From Pisolithus tinctorius (lineage: Eukaryota > Basidiomycota > Agaricomycetes > Boletales > Pisolithaceae), in the NCBI GenBank assembly GCA_024663395.1, contig JANFAH010000018.1:1178001-1242000 (forward strand): DNA of 64,000 bases. Direction: 5' to 3'. Position numbers and translations under genes: made by a program. Of this stretch, positions 54,516 through 64,000 are shown in pieces. Position 1 is the first letter of the stretch. Every line of letters starts with the position of its first letter. Under the pieces are notes generated by a model. It ran no database searches, had not been told where the DNA came from, and was given only the letters and a program-made list of their open reading frames with translations.

Positions 54516-57500
54516 ATGACGACGATGAGCGAGTCGTCGTCTACTTGCAAACACGATAGCGTTTACTCGCACTCGGACAACATTCCCCCTCATCCACCAT
54601 CATCACCAGAAGAACCACCAAGACCATCTCTGAAGATCCTGTTCTCATTCCTAACTCCGAGACGTAAACTTGTCCTCCTCACACCCGCCGTCGCGTCTTC
54701 TATCACAGCAGGGGGAATAGCCCCTTTTATGACCTACGTCGTCGGTCGTTCATTCAATGCATTCGCAGCGTTCCCCCTTACACCGAACCCTCCCCAATCC
54801 GCAAAAGACGAGCTACTCCATGGTGTCGGACTCGCCGCTCTCCAGCTGGTCGCGTTGGGAGCAGGTGCACTCGTCATGAGCAGCATCACAAGCAGTCTGT
54901 GGATATGGTCCGGTGAACACAACGTCGTCCAATTACGACGACAAGTCTACTCTGCCATCGTACGCAAAGAAATGGAGTGGTTCGATCGACGTACAGGCGA
55001 CTCTTCTGGCGTGCAGGACACGTCTAACGACGCTCCCATAGGAGCGGGTGGTCTCATGGCCAAATTTGCGCGGTACGTGCATCCTTTTTTATCCTCACGC
55101 CCTTCACTCACTCACACGGTATACATACATGTAGAGAGACTGACGATGTCCGCACAGCATCGTCTCTCGCATGCGGTCAGCTCATCCAATATATCACGAC
55201 AACACTCACTTCTCTCGTTCTCGCATTCTATTGGTCACCTCTTCTCACGCTTGTCATCCTTTCTGCGCTTCCTTTCCTCATCCTCATCCAAGGGTTTTCC
55301 CAAGCTTTCGTGTCACCGCGTATCGCGCACGAACGAACACTATTGGCCCGCGCAGCATCCCTCGTTACCGGCGCGTGCACTCACATTGCAGCCGTGAAGT
55401 CTTCGAACGCTCAATCTCACGAATCATCCCTCCTAGCACGTATCCCTCCCGCTTTACCTTCTCTACCAACAATATGGGGAATCACAGCCGGAACATCCCA
55501 ATTTGTTACCATGGCCATGTTTGTTCAGGGATTCTGGTTTGGCGCGTACCTCGTCAGACAGGGCAAGAACGCACCAGGGGACGTGATGAGCGTATTCTGG
55601 GCCTGCTTAATTGCCACTTCTAATCTTCAAATGACCGTCCCTCTTTTGGTTGTACTTGCCAAAGGGAAAGCTTCAGCTGCCGATCTTGCGTCCATCATCT
55701 CTTTCTCTCCCCCTACACCACCCTCCACCTGCACACCAACGTCTCCCACTGCAACCGTGACTTCCATGACACACCCCAAACAACGTAAATCTCACCATCA
55801 AATTCTCCGTCGCATCACTCCAAACCGGTTTATTGGCGACATCTCCCTCACGCATCTCACATTCGCATATCCCACACGCTCCACGATCCCCGTATTACAC
55901 AACGTTGACATGTACATCCCAGCACATGAAACGACGTACATTGTTGGACCTTCCGGGTGTGGAAAATCCACTATCGGAGCCTTGCTTCTAGGTCAATATG
56001 CCCTTCCGCTGGTAGGGCATCCATCGTCTCAGGGCGACATTTTGATCGACGATCAGGATATGCGGTACTTAAATCCGACGTGGCTTCGTCATCATATTGC
56101 GGGTGTGGTCCAAAACTCAGCGTCAGCTGGTGCACCCGTCTTTTGCGGAACGATTCATTTCAATGTTGCACTTGGCGCTGTGGGAAGCGGGAGACGTGTT
56201 GAAGACGTGACTCGGGAGGAGGTCGTTGAGGCCTGTAGGATGGCAATGTTGGAGGGGTGGGTTGCGGGTTTGGACCAGGGTTATGATACGCTTTTAGCAG
56301 GGACTGGAAATGAAGAGGGAGAAGAAGCTCATGGTGTCACATTGAGCGGTGGGATGAGACAGCGCCTTGCACTTGCCCGTGCAAGGATTCGCGATTCTGA
56401 AGTTCTGATCCTAGGCACGTACCCCCTCCCTCTTTCAATTGTTTGCTTACGCTGACGTTGACAACATGCAGACGAATCCACATCCGCTCTGGATCCACCC
56501 ACGCGTCTTCTTACTACCGCCGCCCTCCGAGCGTGGCGCACTCGCTCCCAAAAAACGACCGTCATCATCACTCACGATTTGTCGAGTATCGGCGCTGAAG
56601 ATTTCGTGTATGTCATGCGTGCTGGGCGTGTCGTCGAGCAGGGGTTCAGAGGTGATCTGGAGGGTTCAGGCGGAGAGTGGGAGAGGATGGTGAAGGAAAT
56701 TGGTGCCCAACTCGAGGATGAAGAAGATGCTGCGCGTCCACCCGTGTATGAAGAGGTTGTTGGCATCCTTGCCGAAGCAGAGCAAGCTCAAGAACGGGAA
56801 AATCTGATGCCCGATAGACACATGAGTATCGCGCCTACGTTGGCTGGTGTACGTCCCGTGACGATGGCGCTTGGCGGGTGGATGCTGGATGTTGTGGCAG
56901 AGTTGACTAAAACAGCCGACGCGACTTCTACCCCTGCGACCAACTCGTCTACACGCACGGAAACACAGGGTCGCATGCGCAGACCTTCGAGTATGTCCAT
57001 CCTCATTCCTTCCCCTACGTTCCCCCCACGCGCATACGACGCACGAAGTAGGTTGAGTCTCCAGTTCACGCCCACGTCACCTGCATTTCCTTCCTCAACA
57101 TCCACGCAATTCATGATCGAAGATGATGACGAATTTGAGAAGGACAAGGTGGCTTTGCAGTGTGCTGCACAGCGAGCCGCTGGACGACGCGCCGAAAGGC
57201 AAGAGCGGAAAGCGCATGAAATTATCCAATTTTCACCCCCACCGTCCAAGAAATCCTCTCGCAGCCCTAAACCCGATGCCAAGGGAAAACCTAAGGTTAC
57301 GCCTGTCGATTCTAGTGCTGAGTCCTACAGTTCTCCACCTGGCCTCTTTCAAACTATCCGTCTCATATGGCCTAGTATTCCGAGCAAGCCTCTGCTCTTC
57401 GCCGGCCTCCTCGCATGTCTCTTGAGTGGGGCAATGACGCCTATTTTCTCGTTTCTCCTCTCCCGCCTCATGTTTGAAGTCTCTGCCGATCCATCCAATG

Positions 57501-59150
57501 CAAATATTATTAACACTTACGGCGCACTTGTACTGGGCATCGCAGCGTTGGACGGGCTACTCCTCGGTTCTAAATACGTTCTCATGGAAAGATCGGCGAT
57601 TCGATGGATCAGTGCTCTCCGCAACAGAGCTTACGCACGCGTTCTTTCGCAAGACAAATACTGGTTCGACGAACCCTCCCACTCGCCTTCTGCGCTCTCG
57701 CAAACTCTCATCAAAGATGCCGACGACGCACGCGCTCTCGTCTCTGTCGTACTGGGGCAGTGTCTTGTCGTACTGGCGATGATGGGGCTTGGATTGATAT
57801 GGGCAATGGTGTGGGGATGGCAGTTGACACTTGTTGGTGTTGCCATTGGTCCAGTTTTCGTTTGCGTCATGGGCATTCAGACGGGGTTGGTGGCTAGATG
57901 CGAATTGCGGAATAAGAGGGCGAGAGAGCAGATTGCGAAGGTTTATTATGAGGTATGATGCTTCTCGCCCGATTCTATATTTCGTGTACTGACATTATCG
58001 CATCGCACAGTCGATCATCAACGTCCGCAGCATTCGCGCCATGTCTCTCGAACCTGTTCTACAAGCCCAATTCGACAAAGCCGCGTCGACATGTCTCACT
58101 ACCGGTATCCGTGGGGCCTTTGTCGAAGGCTGCACGTACGGCGTAGCATCCGCGTTGATCTACCTCGCTGAAGCGCTCCTCTTCTACGTCGGCGCTGTCC
58201 TCATCGCTCGTGGAACGTACACATACTTGCAGATGGTCCAAGTTCTCAACTTGGTTGTCTTTACGGTCACCATCGGATCCCAGCTTATGGCGTTCACGCA
58301 GAGAATTGCCAAGTCTGTACTGGCCACGACGGATCTGCATGCACTTGCCCAGCTGCGATCTGACAAGACGAGCGAGGCACGCGGAATCCTAAGGCTCCAG
58401 AACCTCGGTGGCGATCTCGTCCTCAAAGACGTCGAATTCACATACCCTGATCAAGTGGACGAACCCGTACTGAAAGGATTGTCGATGACAGTCAGACGGG
58501 GTGAATGTGTTGCTTTGGTCGGTACGTCGGGGTGTGGCAAGTCGACGGTCGCAGCGCTTCTTCAGAGATTATACGAACCGACATCGGGATCGATTTCGCT
58601 TGGCAATGTCCAACTGTGCAATACGGACGTACACCATCTACGCGAACACGTGGCTGTGGTCAGTCAACAGCCCCACCTGTTCGACGCGAGCGTCAAGGAG
58701 AATATTGCGTATGGACGTGCGACGTCGATGACTGATGCAGAAGTCGAGCGCGCGGCTCGTGCTGCGAACATCCACGAATTCGTGATGAGCTTGCCTCAAG
58801 GGTACGACACTCCTGTGGGCGAAGACGGATCGCATCTTTCAGGTGGGCAAGCCCAGCGGATCCAGATCGCGCGTGCGTTGGCGCGGCCGTCCAAAGTCCT
58901 CGTCCTGGACGAATGTACGTCCGCTCTGGATGGGACGAATCAAGCTGCTGTACTCGAGGCCCTCAAGAGCGCGAAACAGGGCAGGACGACGGTCATGATT
59001 ACCCATCAGGTGCCAGTTATGAAGATGTGCGATCGGATTGTGGTGTTGCAGGATGGTGTGGTCGTCGAGGAGGGTACCTGGGACGAACTCGTTAATCGCA
59101 GGGGACCGTTCGCGAAGTTGGCCAGTGGTGGGGAGTGGGCTGGGGAGTAA
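54516..59150 (+). CDS. full-size ABC-B exporter, Ste6-like
   Basis: Exons 54516-55072, 55135-56414, 56472-57952 and 58011-59150 give 1485 aa, arranged TMD-NBD-linker-TMD-NBD. NBD1: Walker A VGPSGCGKST, signature LSGGMRQRLALARA, Walker B VLILDESTSALD (completed across intron 2), switch His in IITHD. The linker of about 200 residues is rich in Ser, Arg, Lys and acids. NBD2: VGTSGCGKST, LSGGQAQRIQIARALA, VLVLDECTSALD, MITHQ. Overall length and linker resemble fungal Ste6, which exports prenylated a-type mating pheromone; multidrug export is the alternative. Intron 2 seems to use a GC donor (CTAG then GCACGT at 56415), needed to restore LDEST. The gene is divergent from the P450. Confidence 0.88.
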
Positions 59151-59660
59151 AGGCTCCCTTCCTTTCTCTTCTTCCATTTTAAAACTTTTCTTTTTCTTTT
59201 TCTTTTTTTCCCTTTTGGATGAAACTGCGGTTTATACCAATACTTTCGACCTTTCTGATTTACGCCCCCCCTTTTTTTTTCACCTACACATTCACATATG
59301 TGACAACTAACCACCTCATTGACATGACTACGCATTCTGTAGTACTAAGCACGCTCATTTGTATACCTAACTAACATGGATTACTCAGTAGGAGTTTTGG
59401 CAAATAGAAATGAATTGCACAATAACCTCGTGGCGTATGGCAGCCGTTCATTAATTTTCAAGAGCTCTGGCAACGGGCGCGACACAAAAGCGACATGCCC
59501 TCGAGAAATCTGCTAGGATTTTATGATCCAACCGTATCAACGTTCAGAACATATGGGGTACTATACAATGGTTACTGACGAAAAGTCTGAACGTATCCAA
59601 AACACGAAGACTCGAGTAAGGCTTTCCGCCCCCAAACACAGAACACTTTCCCGTCAATGC
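59151..59660. other. intergenic between convergent genes; pyrimidine-rich 3' flank
   Basis: About 510 bp. A CT-rich run (about 59156-59215) and a T-run near 59271-59280 follow the ABC transporter stop and probably belong to its 3' untranslated region. No gene recognised. Confidence 0.6.
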
Positions 59661-60650
59661 TTAGATACTCGCCTCATCTTTGCGGACCTGATCCCAGTTT
59701 GGTCCCACATCGAACATCCATGGCAGGTAGAGAAATGCATCCTTCCTGTACCTATGGTACCGCGACTTTAAGTCTTCGACGCAGGCTTTGCAGAACCTAC
59801 GGTTCCAATCAGGATCCCATGCAACCAAGGGGTCGGTGGAAGGGGACGTTGCGGAACACCGTGAGCGGCATAGCAGACAGGTGGTATTCTCCAAGAGGTA
59901 GTAGTCGTCCGATTTCGGAAAGATCCTGTGACTTGAGCTTGTGAATGCACGTTTGGCGAGCTCTGGGCGCCTATCTCTCGCAATCATACACGCTCTTTGA
60001 TTGACAGGAGACAGCGAGTAGTGGACTCCGTTCCACTCATACCCGTCTAGAAGCTTCTCAATTTCTGTCGAGAAGGCACAAGCGTAGAGTGCCATGGGAA
60101 GGACTGTGAGCAATCCAACTTCGCGAATTATATTGAGTAGCTGGAAATCCAGGGGGTCACGTTCGGTGATTAGGGTTCCTTCGAAGCGTACTGGGCCGGA
60201 ATTCGGAAGCAATTCCGAAGGGTAGCATTCCTTCACTCTGCCAGACACACAGTCGAAGAGCAGTTTAATTTCGTACTTCTTGCCCAGGCGGAGCAGAGCG
60301 GTCGCAACGCTCATAGGCATTGACTGAGAGGAAGCAATGTACCTGGATCGACCTTAGATTATAGATTGACAGCAGAGAGGTGCAATCACGCACTCGCCAT
60401 GAAATAGCGCTCTGAGGACATGTCGAACGTCACTGGCGGAATCCTGAAGGCGAACGACGGCGCATCCTTCAATCGTTTCCTCTTGATCGGCAGGTTGTGG
60501 ACATTCAAACATGTCTTTGAAGATCGGTGAATGCACCGACAATGTTCCCCGGTAAACCTTGAAGGATTTCCCTCCTGCTATAAGGACGATGTTTCCATCG
60601 TCAAACCAGGGACCGAGATGCTCTTTTGAGTCCGTTGTTTCCTGAGCCAT
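59661..60650 (-). CDS. BTB/POZ-domain protein
   Basis: Exons 60394-60650 and 59661-60342 give 312 aa. The N-terminal about 100 residues form a BTB domain as in many basidiomycete proteins: GNIVLIAGGKSFKVYRGTLS, HSPIFKDMFECP, then VVRLQDSASDVRHVLRALFHGE, followed across the intron by ATALLRLGKKYEIKLLFD. The remainder is helical with a Cys cluster (CLLCRSRC and FCKAC) near the C-terminus that could bind zinc. BTB domains mediate dimerisation and often recruit Cul3 ubiquitin ligase; this subgroup is greatly expanded in Agaricomycetes and no member has a known role that I recall. The acceptor of the intron was chosen at 60342/60343 so that GEYIAS continues the BTB fold. Confidence 0.83.
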
Positions 60651-61013
60651 TCTGGAGAACTAGATGATGGCGCGGGGTCGAAGGCTGCTTGCTCGTCACC
60701 CCAGCGTCGCGAGTACTATACGTATGACGGAATTAGGGTTTTGGGTAGAGCCTCGTGTCCATTTCCCAAATGCGTCGCTGCATCAGTGATTTGGCGCTTG
60801 GCGGTAGGGAGATGTTAGCCATGGAACGAACGTACCAACTGTCGCCCTGAGCGAGTTAACAACACTTCAGTGCAAGCGGTTGCTTACATAACCCCGACGT
60901 CTGCAACCAAGACTTGGCGACAGAACGCACTGCAAACGCTCACTGCGTGAAATGGACATATATACGTAGCCTGCATGCCAAATTCCCTCGAGTACTTGAA
61001 GTAAAAAAGGTTG

Positions 61014-61019
61014 AAAAAA
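61014..61019 (-). terminator. RNA polymerase III terminator of tRNA-Pro
   Basis: On the minus strand TTTTTT begins 3 nt after the discriminator base of the tRNA, the normal pol III stop signal. Confidence 0.8.
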
Positions 61020-61022
61020 GAT

Positions 61023-61103
61023 GGGCCTTGCTGGGAATCGAACCCAGGCCACTTGCAATTGAGAACACCCAAAGCAAGTATCGTACCTCTAGACTACAAG
61101 GCC
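61023..61103 (-). tRNA. tRNA-Pro (anticodon UGG) with a 10-nt intron
   Basis: On the minus strand all parts can be folded: acceptor GGCCTTG with CAAGGCC (7 bp), discriminator C, a D arm with GTC/GAT, anticodon stem CTTGC/GCAAG, loop beginning TTTGGG with anticodon TGG, and T arm CTGGG-TTCGATT-CCCAG. The anticodon loop is 17 nt instead of 7, so about 10 nt (around TGTTCTCAAT) form an intron at the canonical place after position 37. A pol III terminator follows at once. Confidence 0.9.
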
Positions 61104-61378
61104 TTGTTACGAGGGTGTTAATGCTATTATATGAGGGTCCTACCACTGGTCACCGGCTAGGGCTGACGCGGTATGCCTCCAGCCATAGCTTACGGTCGAC
61201 TCGACATTTACTTTCTGTACGACCTGCGACATCGGACGCGGCTGACTCTCGCGTTGTACCGTCTGCTCGATATTTCTCCGCTTCCCTCCTCTCACAGGTC
61301 TTATCATCATCTTGGATTCGCTTGTTGCTTTGTTCCAATCTCTACTTGCTTGCGTCATCTTACGCTATATCGTCAGCG

Positions 61379-62020
61379 ATGTACGGCACATTCCCGTTCG
61401 AGAACATCGAATTGTCGCCGTGTTTTTCACCTGCTATATGCTTCTTTAACGTCGATGAACGTCGTGCTGTTTCGGATTTCGATGAGGTACCTGCGCTGGA
61501 TTTCGATGATGTACTGTTGTACCCAGACGACGACGAAATCAACGAGGAAACTAAAGAGAAGAGGGAGGAAGCGCAAAGGATTGGTCTTGGACTACTGTTT
61601 GATGAGGTCTCGCCGACGTATGCTTGCTCGCATGGAGGGAACGCGGAGAATATCAATATCTTCGGTGCGTTACCCAGGGAAGGCGTGGTCGAGGGAACGA
61701 ACCTGCCTAGGCAGTGCGGGATAAATACACGCGGTGTTTGGTCGGCGAATCCACAAACCCCCTTGAAACGAGGTGGAAAGACCCAGGACGGCCTACAAAC
61801 GCCATCACGCACGGTTAGTACTTGGTGGTATAGCCGGCCATATACTATGACGGGGATCAATTCGGATGGATCCATGCGCCCACCACGGGGAGGAGTTCCG
61901 CCCGAGCTTGCGAGAGAGATTACGAGGGACAATATGGTAGAAGTGGGGAGGGAGAGGGAGAGGGAGAGAAAGAGGAAGGGCGAGGACGGGCATGCGGCGA
62001 GGAAGAGGATGCGGTACTGA
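61379..62020 (+). CDS. hypothetical nuclear-looking protein
   Basis: A single frame from ATG 61379 to TGA 62020 gives 213 aa. The first part is acidic (FDEVPALDFDDVLLYPDDDE), followed by EETKEKREEAQRIGLGLLFDE, a region rich in Gly, Pro, Asn and Thr, and a strongly basic tail (RERERERKRKGEDGHAARKR) that looks like a nuclear localisation signal. I do not recognise the family. The frame continues open upstream to 60914, but that part overlaps the tRNA on the other strand and has no protein-like composition, so the ATG at 61379 is preferred. It ends 131 bp before the chitin synthase start in the same direction. Confidence 0.55.
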   Translation: MYGTFPFENIELSPCFSPAICFFNVDERRAVSDFDEVPALDFDDVLLYPDDDEINEETKEKREEAQRIGLGLLFDEVSPTYACSHGGNAENINIFGALPREGVVEGTNLPRQCGINTRGVWSANPQTPLKRGGKTQDGLQTPSRTVSTWWYSRPYTMTGINSDGSMRPPRGGVPPELAREITRDNMVEVGRERERERKRKGEDGHAARKRMRY

Positions 62021-62150
62021 TGGACATGTATTAGTCAGCAAGGGTGTCCGTGGGAAAGGTGTATTGCCGTGTCGTTCGCTCGCTTTGCTCTCTCTCAGCA
62101 TTAGCACACTCGTCGCCTGATTGGCTGTCTGTCTCTGTCTCTCTCTTTTC

Positions 62151-64000
62151 ATGGCGAGGCCGACGTCCGTCGCGATGAGTCTGCAGCAGCTCGAGGGTGT
62201 CGCCGACCTCTCCTCGCTGTCGCCTATCACAGACGACGCTGTCGTCGCTTGTCTCCGCGAACGCTTCATGGCGGACACCATCTACACCGCACTCGGCCCA
62301 CCTGCGCTCGTCGTCCTCAACCCACACAAGTACGTCTCCTCGAACGCCGACTCCGTACTCCACAAGTATGCCGCAGAGTACCGCGACACTTCTCCGGGGA
62401 AGTCCCGTCTGCCCCCCCACATCTTCCAGCTCGCCAACAACGCTTACTACCACATGCGGCGCACCGCACAGGATCAGTCCATTCTTTTTAGGTGTGTCTC
62501 TCCCCCCTGCCTTTGCTGATCACTTGCTTATCCAAATCTAGCGGCGAAACTGCAAGCGGCAAGTCCGAAAACCGACGTCTCGCCATAAAAACCCTTCTCG
62601 AACTCTCCGTCTCAAATCCCGGAAAGAAAGGCGCAAAACTCGTACATCAAGTCCCAGCTGCCGAGTTCGTCATCGAATCCTTTGGAAACGCCCGTACCCT
62701 CTTCAATCCGAACGCTTCCCGCTTCGGGAAGTACACAGAGCTGCAGTTCACCGACAGAGGTCGCCTCTGTGGCATAAAGACCCTCGACTACTATCTGGAA
62801 AGAAACAGGGTCGCCTCCATTCCTTCGGGCGAACGTAACTTCCACATCTTCTACTACCTCGTTGCCGGCGCCTCTCTGGAGGAGAGGCAACACCTTCATC
62901 TCCAAGAAAAGGTACATTACCGGTATCTCGGTCAGCGCAGCGCAGGTGCTCGTCCCAACGCAGTTAGGGACGACGACGCACACCGTTTCGAACAACTCAA
63001 AGTCGCCCTCAAGACCATCGGTCTTTCCAAACGGCATGTCGCACAGACCTGCCAACTCATCGCCGCCATCCTCCATCTCGGCAATCTCGAATTTACAATC
63101 GACCGTGCTAGAGACGTCGACGCTGCCGTCGTCCGCAACGTAGATACCCTCGCCCTCGTAGCAGAGTTTCTCGGCGTGCAACCCTCGGCACTTGAGAACG
63201 CCTTATCATACAAGACCAAGCTGGTCAAGAAGGAACTCTGCACCGTCTTCCTCGACCCCGACGGAGCATCTGATAACAGGGACGACCTCGCCAAAACCCT
63301 TTATTCCCTGCTTTTCGCATGGCTCAACGAGCATGTCAACCAACGTCTCTGCAGAGACGACTTCGATACTTTTATCGGTTTATTCGATCTCCCCGGTCCA
63401 CAGAACATGACGGGCAGATCCAACTCGCTGGACCAATTCTGCATCAACTTCGCCAACGAACGACTCCACCATTTCATTCAACAACGGCTGTTTGAGTCCC
63501 ACGTCGACGAATACCAATCAGAAGGCATATCTAAATATGTCCCCCCCATTTCTTACTTCGACAACTCCGAATGCGTCCGACTCTTCCAGAACAAGCCCGG
63601 TGGCCTTATTCACATCATGGACGATCAAGCTCGCCGATCCCACAAGAAGACGGATCATACCATGGTCGACGCCTTCGCCAAGCGATGGGGCAACCATTCC
63701 TCCTTTAAACTAGGAAGTGGCTTGGATAGGTCTGGTTTCCCTACGTTCACCGTTTGCCATTTCAATGGCCCGGTGACATACTCCTCAGAGGCGTTTTTAG
63801 AGCGCAACCTCGATGCTCTTAACCCCGATTTTGTGGCTCTTCTTCGCGGCACGGCGGCCGGCGCTGGCCTCGGGGATGGTGCTGAAGGCGCGGGGTCCAT
63901 CAATCCCTTCGTCAAAGGTCTCTTCTCGGGGAAAGCCATTGCCACGCAGGCCCATCCTAAGAGCGAGGACATGATTGTTGCGGCCCAACAACCCGTCAAA
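62151..64000 (+). CDS. Chitin synthase with N-terminal myosin-motor-like domain (class V type), 5' part
   Basis: Exons 62151-62491 and 62542 to the window edge give the first about 600 residues. The sequence follows the myosin-like motor found in front of class V chitin synthases: DDAVVACLRERFMADTIYTALG, LVVLNPHKYV, a P-loop GETASGKSENRRLA formed across the intron, NPNASRFGKYTELQF (switch I-like), RNFHIFYYLVAGA, AAILHLGNLEF, and DLPGPQNM in place of the DIFGFE switch II of true myosins. The catalytic chitin synthase half lies beyond the window. These enzymes work at hyphal tips, and the motor part tethers vesicles to actin instead of acting as a strong motor. ATG 62151 was chosen; 62175 is an in-frame alternative. 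Confidence 0.85.

Noticed and set aside
60914..61378. 155-codon in-frame extension upstream of ATG 61379
   Set aside because: Overlaps tRNA-Pro on the other strand and lacks conserved-looking sequence.
61360..61932. 190-codon frame antisense to the hypothetical nuclear protein
   Set aside because: Rich in Ser and Pro as expected from the shadow of an Asp/Glu-rich coding strand; the plus-strand product has a plausible start and basic tail.
1..64000. CRISPR arrays, bacterial operons, ribosome-binding sites
   Set aside because: Gene structure is clearly eukaryotic with spliceosomal introns; no regularly spaced repeats were seen.

Overview
The window reads as nuclear DNA of a filamentous basidiomycete, most likely an Agaricomycete. 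Genes are split by many short introns (about 50-100 nt, GT-AG with a few GC-AG, often with a CTAAC/CTGAC-type branch site). The gene content fits: HET-domain proteins, a class V-type chitin synthase with a myosin motor, a GT90 glycosyltransferase, a Ste6-like ABC-B exporter, a fungal-type aminoglycoside-phosphotransferase-like kinase, TPR repeats of the fungal TPR/CHAT type, and a tRNA-Pro with a short intron. Exon joins below were worked out by hand from reading frame, splice-site sequence and recalled family patterns; no search or alignment program was run.

Left part (1-18 kb). A truncated ISY1-like splicing-factor end is followed by a relic, then an intact HET-GTPase gene (A) convergent with a Ubc1-type ubiquitin-conjugating enzyme (A). 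Next come carnosine N-methyltransferase, a myo-inositol-type transporter, an isoprenylcysteine methyltransferase and a damaged kinase-like gene. A second E2 (B) and a second HET-GTPase (B) follow. The two HET genes share all four intron positions, and the two E2 genes share both of theirs, so this is a diverged duplication of a HET-GTPase plus E2 pair, with a third HET-GTPase relic upstream.

Middle (18-36 kb). Mostly conserved genes: GT90 glycosyltransferase and AMSH-type deubiquitinase (divergent, about 295 bp between start codons), a TATA-box orphan gene, a 2OG-oxygenase-like protein, the 75/78-kDa subunit of mitochondrial complex I, and a glutathione-transferase-like protein resembling the N-terminal domain of EF1B-gamma.

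Accessory tract (36-46 kb). Gene-poor and rearranged: a relic of the complex I gene 3' end, a broken coding-like stretch, a large inverted repeat whose arms each carry one copy of a small cytolysin/lectin-like gene, and a decayed TPR gene.

Right part (46.8-64 kb). A seven-helix membrane protein, then a secreted FAD-linked oxidase and a cytochrome P450 (convergent), a large Ste6-like ABC transporter, a BTB-domain protein, tRNA-Pro(UGG), a nuclear-looking hypothetical protein and the 5' part of a chitin synthase that runs off the window. The Ste14-like methyltransferase and Ste6-like exporter would act in the same pheromone maturation and export route, but they lie 43 kb apart and their shared presence may be chance.
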